Assembly (NCBI GenBank): GCA_003489485.1
Contig: DNMB01000059.1
Location: 1-7,460 of the forward strand
DNA from: Chitinophagaceae bacterium
GTDB lineage: Bacteria > Bacteroidota > Bacteroidia > Chitinophagales > Chitinophagaceae
Direction: 5' to 3'
DNA length: 7,460 bases
Under the pieces are notes generated by a model. That model worked only from the letters and a program-made list of their open reading frames with translations. It ran no database searches and was not told where the DNA came from. Positions 1 through 5,484 of this stretch are shown in pieces (position 1 is the stretch's first letter; the number at the start of each line of letters is the position of its first letter). The translations under genes were made by a program, and so were the position numbers.

Positions 1-217
1 GAGCCCCGGGCACTAGTTTGGAGGGGTCTATACGCAGATCAAAATGATTTTCCATGTAACGCATCTTGCCGTGCATTCCTTGGTGCAGCCACTTCTCCAG
101 GCGGCGTGCATCTTCGTCGAGTGGCACGGCCTTGGCGATGCCACAGAAAGAAAATCCCAGTTGACGGGCTTTTTCTTTTACCAACTTTGTATGGTGCGCC
201 GGCTGTTGCAAGTGCAA
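1..217 (-). CDS. queG: Epoxyqueuosine reductase QueG, N-terminal part (gene runs off the left edge)
   Basis: QueG is a cytoplasmic cobalamin- and [4Fe-4S]-dependent enzyme that reduces epoxyqueuosine to queuosine in the wobble position of certain tRNAs. Only the first 72 codons are visible. They contain the recognisable N-terminal signature of the family: LGFSFCGIAKA, then LEKWLHQGMHGKMRYMENHF, then LRIDPSKLVPGA. The iron-sulfur and cobalamin-binding parts lie outside the window. No ATG is available upstream of the conserved block. In this frame the codons read TAA TAA TTG CAC TTG CAA, so the start must be TTG at 217 or TTG at 211; both give an N-terminus of normal length. The gene follows the serine-hydrolase homologue immediately and in the same reading frame, which suggests co-transcription or translational coupling. 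No Shine-Dalgarno sequence is seen. The family call rests on remembered sequence similarity and is strong; the exact start is less certain. Confidence 0.88.
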   Translation of the reverse strand, partial: MHLQQPAHHTKLVKEKARQLGFSFCGIAKAVPLDEDARRLEKWLHQGMHGKMRYMENHFDLRIDPSKLVPGA

Positions 218-220
218 TTA

Positions 221-1309
221 TTATTGTTTGCAATTACCAGTGAGCTGGCGATCGATGAGCGCCTTCATCTCTAGGTGCAAGTCGGCTTTGTTGTCTCCTA
301 ATTTATTTTTTGTTACCACCAAATAGGCGTAGCCCCTGCATAGGTCAATAAGTGGCCATCCCCCTTGCAAGCCGGGTGCGGCGAGTGCGGTAGCCTTTCC
401 ATTTTGGTTCTCTACCACCCAGGCTCCGTGAGCATACCCAAATTGATTTTTCTCAAAGGGAGAGTAGGCTACCTGCGAAGCACTGGCCTGCAATTGTAGC
501 AAGGCGATCACGGAGGCTTCGCTGAGAAAAGCTTGCTGGTTTACTTTCCCTTTGTTGAGCAGCATCCTTAAAAACCTCATGTAATCCTCTGCTGTAGACT
601 GTGCTCCTTCGGACGGATTGAGTGCACCGCCGTTCAGATCGGCGAAGGTCGTACGCCGCATGCCTAATGGAGTGAGCAATTTTGATTTGATCAGAATATC
701 AAATTTTTTCTTGGTGGCGATCTCTGCTACGCGCCCGGCAAGTTGAAGGCCTATCGATTGGCTGAACCAACAAGCAGTTCCGGGTTTGGCCCGGATGCTC
801 AGCTTGACCAGCTCGTTGACCTCTTCTTCGAGCGATGTATATTTTTTTCGCTGCGCCAACATGCGGGGAAGCTCTTTTTGCTCAATACCCGTCATATGAC
901 TAAGGCAATGGCGAAGGGTAATGTATCCCTTGAAGTACTTGGCGAATTCAGGAATATATTTTTGAACGGGATCATCGATCGATAGTTTTCCTTCTTCGGC
1001 CAGTTTAAACAGCAGGGCTGCGGTCAGCCATTGACTACTGATAAAAAAGGGTACTTGTGATTTGGTGGTAAAGGTCTTGGTCTCCATCAGTAAGAGGGTG
1101 CTGTCAGCACTCGACAGCACAAATACGAACTCTTGGTCGAGCTCTTTGGCATTTGCATTCATTTTTGCCTTTACCGCTGTCCAGTCCGGCTGGGCATTGA
1201 CCGGGGTGCCGCTCTGCAACAATAGCAGAAAAATCAGGCCGTATATGACGTTCGTGCAGGTGCGGGCTAAAAAAAATGACAAACTTACTGCTCCAAAGTG
1301 AGTTACCAT
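221..1309 (-). CDS. Exported serine-hydrolase/beta-lactamase-fold protein, probably catalytically dead
   Basis: Using ATG at 1309, this is a 362-residue protein. It has a signal peptide (hydrophobic core VIYGLIFLLLL, likely cleavage after VNA at residue 39), so it is probably periplasmic. The class C beta-lactamase/penicillin-binding fold is recognisable from GKLSIDDPVQKYIPEF, ITLRHCLSHMTGI, LLTPLGMRRTTF, STAEDYMRFLRMLLNKG and APGLQGGWPLID. Related enzymes use Ser-x-x-Lys (as in SxSKWLTA) and a Tyr motif after PGT. Here the first region reads FFISSQWLTA, placing Ile90 and Gln93 where Ser and Lys belong. The second reads PGTACWFSQS, with Ser183 where Tyr belongs. I therefore infer a non-catalytic homologue, perhaps a ligand-binding protein; its substrate is unknown. 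The frame is intact and full length, so it is not an obvious pseudogene. A TTG at 1369 would add 20 residues but would place non-signal sequence before the signal peptide, so ATG is preferred. It is divergent from clpB and followed directly by queG. Confidence 0.85.
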   Translation of the reverse strand: MVTHFGAVSLSFFLARTCTNVIYGLIFLLLLQSGTPVNAQPDWTAVKAKMNANAKELDQEFVFVLSSADSTLLLMETKTFTTKSQVPFFISSQWLTAALLFKLAEEGKLSIDDPVQKYIPEFAKYFKGYITLRHCLSHMTGIEQKELPRMLAQRKKYTSLEEEVNELVKLSIRAKPGTACWFSQSIGLQLAGRVAEIATKKKFDILIKSKLLTPLGMRRTTFADLNGGALNPSEGAQSTAEDYMRFLRMLLNKGKVNQQAFLSEASVIALLQLQASASQVAYSPFEKNQFGYAHGAWVVENQNGKATALAAPGLQGGWPLIDLCRGYAYLVVTKNKLGDNKADLHLEMKALIDRQLTGNCKQ

Positions 1310-1391
1310 TTGCTGAATGATTTTTGAGAGATATGTGTGGGCCGGCAATCGGCCTCGATAAAAGTACAAACTAAAAAACTATCATATTGTT
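1310..1391. promoter_or_regulatory. Divergent intergenic region between the hydrolase homologue and clpB
   Basis: These 82 nt must hold the promoters of two divergent genes, but no perfect Bacteroidota pair (TTG plus TAnnTTTG) is seen. Near matches to TAnnTTTG with one mismatch are GATTTTTG at 1319-1326 on the plus strand (toward clpB) and, on the minus strand, TTAGTTTG (1367-1374) and TACTTTTA (1359-1366). None has a good -33 box about 20 nt away. A short inverted repeat, GGCCG-GCAAT-CGGCC at 1340-1354, could form a 5-bp hairpin or act as a protein-binding site. No CIRCE element (TTAGCACTC-N9-GAGTGCTAA) is present, so HrcA control of clpB is not supported. The assignment to promoters is inferred from gene orientation. 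Confidence 0.4.
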
Positions 1392-4013
1392 ATGAACCTG
1401 TCGAATTTTACCATCAAGGCAGCAGAGGCCATACAGCAGGCCCAGCAGCTAGCATTCAATGCGCATCATCTTTCCATAGAAACGGAGCATGTCCTTAAGG
1501 CATTGCTCGATCAGGCAGATTCGCCCGTTGAGTATCTGCTCAAGAAAAATAATGTTACGGTCAATTTGCTGCAGACCAAGTTGCAAGAGCTAACTGCGGT
1601 ATTGCCTCGTACGGAGGGAGAACCTGCGCAGCAGATCAGTCGTGAGGCGAACAGTGTTATGTTGCGGGCCGGAGCGGCACTAAAGGTATTTCAGGATGAG
1701 TTCGTTACCCCTGAGCATGTATTGCTAGCCTTGGTGCAAGGCAACGATTCTACGGGTAAGTTGCTTCGTAACGCCGGACTGACCGAGCAGGGGTTAACGG
1801 CTGCCATCAAGGAGCTACGCAAAGGAGAGAAAGTGACCTCGTCTACACAGAGTCAATCGTTTCAGGCACTCGAAAAATATGCTCGTAACCTCAATGAAGA
1901 GGCGCGTAGAGGAAAGCTCGATCCCGTTATCGGTCGCGACGAAGAGATCAGAAGGACCTTGCATATCCTTTCGCGCAGAACAAAGAACAATCCCATTTTG
2001 GTAGGTGAACCCGGTGTAGGCAAAACAGCTATTGCAGAAGGGATCGCGCACCGGATCGTGAACGGAGACGTGCCTGAGAATTTGAGGTCAAAGCTTATCT
2101 ATGCACTCGACATGGGGCAACTGATCGCAGGGGCAAAGTACAAGGGAGAGTTCGAAGAAAGGCTCAAGGCGGTGGTCAAAGAAGTGGAGCAATCCGATGG
2201 GGGCATCATTCTCTTTATAGACGAGATCCATACCTTGGTGGGTGCCGGGGGAGGCGAAGGGGCTATGGATGCTGCCAATATCTTAAAACCTGCGCTGGCG
2301 CGTGGTGAACTAAGAGCAGTAGGTGCCACTACGCTTAACGAATACCAAAAATATTTCGAGAAAGACAAGGCCTTGGAAAGGCGTTTTCAAAAAGTAATGA
2401 TCGAAGAGCCCTCTGCCGAAGATGCCATTTCTATTTTGCGAGGATTGAAGGATCGCTACGAAACCCATCACCATGTTCGCATCAAGGACGAGGCCATTAT
2501 TGCTGCTGTTGAATTGTCTCATCGCTATGTCACCGATCGTTTCTTGCCTGATAAGGCCATCGACCTGATCGATGAAAGTGCCGCAAAACTTCGACTCGAG
2601 ATGAATTCCATGCCCGAAGAATTGGATACGCTAGAAAGACAAATGCGACAACTAGAGATCGAACGCGAAGCCATCAAGCGCGAAAATGACGAGGTCAAGT
2701 TAAAGGAGTTGAGTACCGAGTTGGCCAATTTAGCCGTACAACGCGATACCTTAAAAGCCAAATGGACCGAAGAAAAAGAATTGGTCGAGCAGGTGCAATC
2801 GGCCAAAGCAGCCATTGAACAGCTTCGCCAGGCAGCAGAGCGCGCTGAACGCGAAGGAGATTATGGCAAAGTAGCCGAGATCAGATACGGAAAGATCAAA
2901 GAGCAAGAAAAAGCGATCGAATCACTGAGTGAGCAACTCAGTCAAAATACCGAGAAGCGCTTGTTAAAAGAAGAGGTCGATGCTGAGGATATTGCAGAGA
3001 CCGTGGCCAAGGCTACGGGTATTCCGGTCAACAAAATGATGCAGTCCGAAAAAGATCGCTTGTTGCACCTCGAGACGCAGTTACATGAGCGGGTAGTGGG
3101 GCAAGACGAGGCCATATCGGCTGTGGCAGATGCCATTCGTCGAAGCCGGGCAGGTCTACAAGATCCTAAAAAGCCCATCGGTTCTTTTGTATTCCTCGGT
3201 ACCACGGGGGTAGGAAAGACCGAGTTGGCCAAAGCACTGGCAGAACTCTTGTTCGATGACGAGGCCATGCTCACACGTATCGATATGAGCGAGTACCAAG
3301 AAAAACACACCGTTAGCAGACTGGTTGGCGCTCCTCCCGGTTATGTAGGATACGAAGAGGGAGGCCAGCTCACCGAGGCCGTTCGTCGCAAACCTTATAG
3401 TGTGGTATTGCTAGACGAGATCGAAAAGGCGCATCCCGATGTATGGAATATTCTCTTGCAAGTGCTCGATGACGGTAGGCTTACCGACAGCAAGGGCAGG
3501 GTGGTCAATTTCAGAAATACCATCATCATTATGACATCCAATATCGGGAGTCATCTCATTATGGATGCCTTTGAGTCGGTGCGTGAGGAACAGCAGGTAG
3601 AAGAGGCTGCGAGCAAGGCGAAAGAAGAGGTGATGATGTTGCTGCGACAAACCATCAGACCCGAACTGCTTAACAGGATCGACGAGATCATCATGTTCAA
3701 TCCGCTGCTTCGCAAAGAGATCATGGGGATCGTGCAGATACAGCTCAATGGGCTCAAAAAAATGTTACACGAATCGGGTATCAACATCGATTTTAGCGAC
3801 TATGCCCTTCGCTACCTGGCGCTGCAGGGATATGACCCTCAGTTTGGGGCCCGGCCGCTCAAAAGACTTATTCAAAAAGAGATCGTCAACCCCCTTAGCA
3901 AGAAAATACTGGCTAGCGAAGTCGATAAGTCGGCACCCGTTTTGGTGGATGTGTTCGACAATGTGGTGGTCTTTAGAAACGGGGTGACTAAGGTCATTGG
4001 CTTGCTTCCGTAA
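1392..4013 (+). CDS. clpB: ATP-dependent protein disaggregase ClpB (Hsp104 family), complete
   Basis: ClpB is a cytoplasmic hexameric AAA+ machine that works with DnaK/DnaJ/GrpE to pull polypeptides out of heat-induced aggregates. All domains are present in 873 residues, a normal length. There is a double-repeat N-domain (about 1-145). NBD1 has Walker A GEPGVGKT (205-212), pore loop KYKGEFEER (from 249), Walker B IILFIDE (272-278) and arginines 330-331. A long coiled-coil M-domain spans about 400-525. NBD2 has Walker A GTTGVGKT (603-610), pore loop GYVGYEEGG (650-658), Walker B VVLLDE (671-676), sensor-1 TSN (715-717), Arg762 in RPELLNRID, and sensor-2 GARPLKR (819-825). The M-domain separates it from ClpA and ClpC. 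No key residue is missing. ATG at 1392 matches the usual N-terminus ([14 protein letters not shown]) and has no Shine-Dalgarno sequence. A second, internal start is possible at GTG 1833. The gene stands alone, divergent from the hydrolase homologue. Confidence 0.98.
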   Translation: MNLSNFTIKAAEAIQQAQQLAFNAHHLSIETEHVLKALLDQADSPVEYLLKKNNVTVNLLQTKLQELTAVLPRTEGEPAQQISREANSVMLRAGAALKVFQDEFVTPEHVLLALVQGNDSTGKLLRNAGLTEQGLTAAIKELRKGEKVTSSTQSQSFQALEKYARNLNEEARRGKLDPVIGRDEEIRRTLHILSRRTKNNPILVGEPGVGKTAIAEGIAHRIVNGDVPENLRSKLIYALDMGQLIAGAKYKGEFEERLKAVVKEVEQSDGGIILFIDEIHTLVGAGGGEGAMDAANILKPALARGELRAVGATTLNEYQKYFEKDKALERRFQKVMIEEPSAEDAISILRGLKDRYETHHHVRIKDEAIIAAVELSHRYVTDRFLPDKAIDLIDESAAKLRLEMNSMPEELDTLERQMRQLEIEREAIKRENDEVKLKELSTELANLAVQRDTLKAKWTEEKELVEQVQSAKAAIEQLRQAAERAEREGDYGKVAEIRYGKIKEQEKAIESLSEQLSQNTEKRLLKEEVDAEDIAETVAKATGIPVNKMMQSEKDRLLHLETQLHERVVGQDEAISAVADAIRRSRAGLQDPKKPIGSFVFLGTTGVGKTELAKALAELLFDDEAMLTRIDMSEYQEKHTVSRLVGAPPGYVGYEEGGQLTEAVRRKPYSVVLLDEIEKAHPDVWNILLQVLDDGRLTDSKGRVVNFRNTIIIMTSNIGSHLIMDAFESVREEQQVEEAASKAKEEVMMLLRQTIRPELLNRIDEIIMFNPLLRKEIMGIVQIQLNGLKKMLHESGINIDFSDYALRYLALQGYDPQFGARPLKRLIQKEIVNPLSKKILASEVDKSAPVLVDVFDNVVVFRNGVTKVIGLLP
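1821..1835 (+). promoter_or_regulatory. Candidate internal translation start in clpB (short ClpB isoform)
   Basis: The codons for residues 144-148 read AAAGGAGAGAAAGTG. GGAG (1824-1827) lies five bases before an in-frame GTG at 1833. Initiation here would give a 726-residue ClpB lacking the N-domain, starting exactly in the linker before NBD1. In E. coli a shorter ClpB is made from an internal GTG at about codon 149, so the position is conserved. The six true starts fully visible in this window lack such a motif. Caution: Bacteroidota ribosomes make little use of Shine-Dalgarno pairing, and Lys-Gly-Glu-Lys codons alone could produce these bases. Confidence 0.4.
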
Positions 4014-4268
4014 GCCCGTTACCTTCAAGCTGATGCCCTACGAGTAAACACCCAAAAAAAAGGCTTGGGCACGTATGTAATATGTTGATTTTGAATTAAT
4101 TTTAATGGATTTGTTAAATAAATGACGAGTGGCGGTAAAAGGGGATAAAAACCCCCTATCTTTAGCCGAAGCCGGGTTGCAAAAAAAGATTGGTGCAAGT
4201 GCTCAACCCAAAACACTAACAGTTGTTATTATTTAAGGTCGGTTGTCTAGCCGGCAAAATAGAAAAAG
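4014..4268. other. Intergenic region between clpB and the thioredoxin-fold gene
   Basis: This 255-nt stretch has no credible ORF or RNA gene. It is AT-rich (4074-4135) with several short inverted repeats: CCCAA/TTGGG (4051-4055 with 4065-4069), GGGG/CCCC (4141-4144 with 4152-4155) and GGGTTG/CAACCC (4174-4179 with 4204-4209). None is followed by a U-tract, so no clpB terminator can be named. The last repeat would lie in the leader of the downstream gene if the promoter at 4157 is right. Confidence 0.6.
4157..4164 (+). promoter_or_regulatory. Putative -7 promoter element for the thioredoxin-fold gene
   Basis: TATCTTTA matches the Bacteroidota -7 consensus TAnnTTTG at all but the last position. 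It would give a leader of about 100 nt before ATG 4269. No TTG box is found about 20 nt upstream; that space is filled by GGGGATAAAAACCCC, so the call is tentative. Confidence 0.35.
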
Positions 4269-4898
4269 ATGGCATTTAAAAAGGACGATGTAATTATTAT
4301 AGAGCCCCGCGAAATTTTCGTCGGTAAGAAAGATGCGCCCGTAACCCTCATGGAATTTGGCGAATACGAAAGTGAGGAGTGCGCCAAGGTGAATGAGGTT
4401 GTCAAACAATTATTGGAAGAATACGAGGGTAAGATCAAATTTCAGTTCAGACATTTCCCATTGACGTTGATCCATCAGCGGAGTTTGAAGGCGAGCGAAT
4501 CTGCCGTGGCTGCCGCGCAAGAGGGCAAGTTCTGGGAAATGCACAATGTGCTTTTCAGTAATCGAAGAAACCTGGGTACGACCAGCTTGAAGTTGCATAG
4601 TAAAGAGGCCGGTGTAAAGAATAAAAAATTCTTGGACGATCTGGTTAACGGAGTATATGGCTGGCAAGTACAAGATGACCTGAAAGAAGGTCTTAACCGT
4701 GGTGTAAAGGACCTGCCTGCTTTCTTTATCAATGACGTTCCATTTACAGGAAAACCTACGTTTGCCAACCTGAGTGCCGCTATTCAGTCTGCCCTTAAGA
4801 AATCAAAGGCAAAGGCGCCGGTAAAAAAGGCCGCTACTCGCTCAGCTGCTAAGCCAGCTTCTTCCAAGACCGTGGTCAAGCAAAAGCAAAGAGCCTGA
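4269..4898 (+). CDS. Cytoplasmic DsbA/thioredoxin-fold protein with SEEC in place of CxxC and a polybasic tail
   Basis: A 209-residue protein. The Thioredoxin_4/DsbA-like fold is supported by APVTLMEFGEYES (beta strand into the active-site helix), IKFQFRHFPL, AAAQEGKFWEMHNVLF and the cis-proline segment DLPAFFIND (Pro150). In active relatives the stretch after FGxY reads C-P-x-C; here it is Ser35-Glu-Glu-Cys38. The nucleophilic first cysteine is gone and Cys38 is the only cysteine in the protein, so disulfide exchange by the usual route is not possible. There is no signal peptide, unlike periplasmic DsbA proteins. Residues 177-209 form a Lys/Ala/Ser/Pro-rich tail with about 12 basic and no acidic residues, resembling histone-H1-like or nucleic-acid-binding tails. 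Function is unknown; a monothiol or binding role is inferred. The start ATG is preceded by an A-rich stretch rather than a Shine-Dalgarno sequence. A strong terminator follows, so it is probably monocistronic. Confidence 0.85.
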   Translation: MAFKKDDVIIIEPREIFVGKKDAPVTLMEFGEYESEECAKVNEVVKQLLEEYEGKIKFQFRHFPLTLIHQRSLKASESAVAAAQEGKFWEMHNVLFSNRRNLGTTSLKLHSKEAGVKNKKFLDDLVNGVYGWQVQDDLKEGLNRGVKDLPAFFINDVPFTGKPTFANLSAAIQSALKKSKAKAPVKKAATRSAAKPASSKTVVKQKQRA

Positions 4899-4930
4899 GC
4901 CAATAAATTATCAATAGACCTAGTTCTCAT

Positions 4931-4957
4931 AACCGCCTTTTCATGGGCGGTTTTTTT
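4931..4957 (+). terminator. Rho-independent terminator of the thioredoxin-fold gene
   Basis: AACCGCC (4931-4937) pairs with GGCGGTT (4946-4952) as a perfect 7-bp stem with an 8-nt loop. A run of seven T residues (4951-4957) overlaps the base of the stem. It begins 32 nt after the stop codon of the plus-strand gene. Confidence 0.88.
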
Positions 4958-4963
4958 ATAACG

Positions 4964-4997
4964 AAAAAGCCCCTCTGAAAGATCAAAGGGGCTTTTT
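4964..4997. terminator. Bidirectional terminator between convergent genes
   Basis: AAAAAGCCCCT (4964-4974) and AGGGGCTTTTT (4987-4997) form a perfect 11-bp stem, with a further TGA/TCA pairing inside the loop. The A-tract on one side and T-tract on the other make it work in both directions. It ends 18 nt from the stop of the RRM gene and most likely serves that minus-strand gene, while backing up the terminator at 4931-4957. Confidence 0.9.
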
Positions 4998-5015
4998 ATT
5001 AAAAGACAACGCTTT

Positions 5016-5303
5016 TTACCAGCGACTATTTGAATAGTTAGCAGAGCGGGCAGGTCTTTCTTCGCGAGGTTTGGCTACGGCCACGCGAATGGCACGTCCT
5101 TCTACCGTGGCGCCATCTAATTCACCGATGGCTTTTTGGGCAGCTGCATCATCGGTCATTTCTACAAAACCGAAACCTTTGCTGCGGTTAGTGTACTTGT
5201 CCATGATGATTTTGGCAGAGCTCACTTCGCCATACTCGGCAAAATAGCTTCTGAGGTCTTCGTCTGTTACAGCGAAGGGAAGATTTGAAACATAAATGTT
5301 CAT
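5016..5303 (-). CDS. Small single-domain RNA-binding protein (RRM)
   Basis: A complete 95-residue cytoplasmic protein made almost entirely of one RNA recognition motif. RNP2 is IYVSNL (residues 3-8) and RNP1 is KGFGFVEM (42-49). The aromatic residues Tyr4, Phe44 and Phe46 that stack on RNA bases are present. Other RRM landmarks are visible: the helix TDEDLRSYFAEYGEV, the strand AKIIMDK, and GRAIRVAVAKP at the end. Residues 78-95 form a short Arg/Ser/Asn-rich tail ending in Trp, typical of bacterial RRM proteins of this size, which are often linked to cold or stress responses. The RNA target is unknown. ATG at 5303 gives the usual MNIYV beginning and has no Shine-Dalgarno sequence. A long U-rich leader of about 120 nt precedes it, driven by a strong promoter match at 5431-5462. 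It is convergent with the thioredoxin-fold gene and divergent from the Mur-ligase gene. Confidence 0.95.
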   Translation of the reverse strand: MNIYVSNLPFAVTDEDLRSYFAEYGEVSSAKIIMDKYTNRSKGFGFVEMTDDAAAQKAIGELDGATVEGRAIRVAVAKPREERPARSANYSNSRW

Positions 5304-5424
5304 GCAAAAAAATTAAGCATTAAAAAAGCTTGAGAAAAACGAAAGAGTAAAGAAGACTAACTAGTGGCGACCAGAGGCTTTGCAGTAGTACGAATCGTTA
5401 CGGACAGTCGGTTGACTCAAAATA
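5304..5424 (-). promoter_or_regulatory. Long U/pyrimidine-rich 5' leader of the RRM gene
   Basis: If transcription starts just downstream of the -7 element at 5431-5438, the mRNA has a leader of about 120 nt. Read on the minus strand it has a small hairpin (AGTC-AACC-GACT, 5406-5417), a pyrimidine-rich stretch (about 5326-5355) and two runs of seven U residues, the second ending 2 nt before the ATG. No known riboswitch is recognised. Control by the RRM protein itself or by temperature is an inference. Confidence 0.4.
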
Positions 5425-5430
5425 ACTTTG
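5423..5430 (+). promoter_or_regulatory. Putative -7 element for the Mur-ligase gene
   Basis: TAACTTTG is a perfect TAnnTTTG match about 55 nt before ATG 5485, giving a leader of about 50 nt. The expected TTG box near 5398-5403 is poor (TTACG), so activity may be weak or need help. It shares the palindrome CTTTGCAAAG (5426-5435) with the divergent promoter. Confidence 0.5.
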
Positions 5431-5462
5431 CAAAGATAGTGCTATTTCGGTGCGCCTCCAAT
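5431..5462 (-). promoter_or_regulatory. Bacteroidota-type promoter of the RRM gene
   Basis: On the minus strand, ATTG (5459-5462) is followed after 20 nt by TATCTTTG (5431-5438). The latter is a perfect match to the -7 consensus TAnnTTTG, and spacing and composition fit the primary sigma factor of Bacteroidota. The -7 box abuts the plus-strand element at 5423-5430. Confidence 0.68.
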
Positions 5463-5484
5463 TATTATTTTGTTTCTTTGTTTT

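Noticed and set aside
39..233. 64-codon minus-strand ORF over the queG start region
   Set aside because: It is in a different frame from the conserved QueG peptide, starts with TTG inside the upstream gene and encodes low-complexity basic sequence; it is a shadow.
1310..1369. TTG at 1369 as the start of the serine-hydrolase homologue
   Set aside because: It would put 20 polar residues before the signal peptide; ATG at 1309 gives a more normal exported protein.
2942..3310. 122-codon ORF antisense to clpB (and other antisense ORFs over clpB)
   Set aside because: Serine-rich, unstructured products opposite highly conserved clpB codons are typical of shadow frames; no domain is recognised.
4051..4069. 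CCCAA/TTGGG inverted repeat with an A8 run after clpB as a terminator
   Set aside because: The stem is only 5 bp, the A-run lies inside the loop and no U-tract follows on either strand.
4141..4155. GGGGATAAAAACCCC as a terminator of clpB
   Set aside because: A 4-bp stem with no following T-run, more than 120 nt after the stop codon.
5470..5484. TTG at 5470 as the start of the Mur-ligase gene
   Set aside because: It adds only MFLCF before ATG 5485, which sits right at the family's usual N-terminus.
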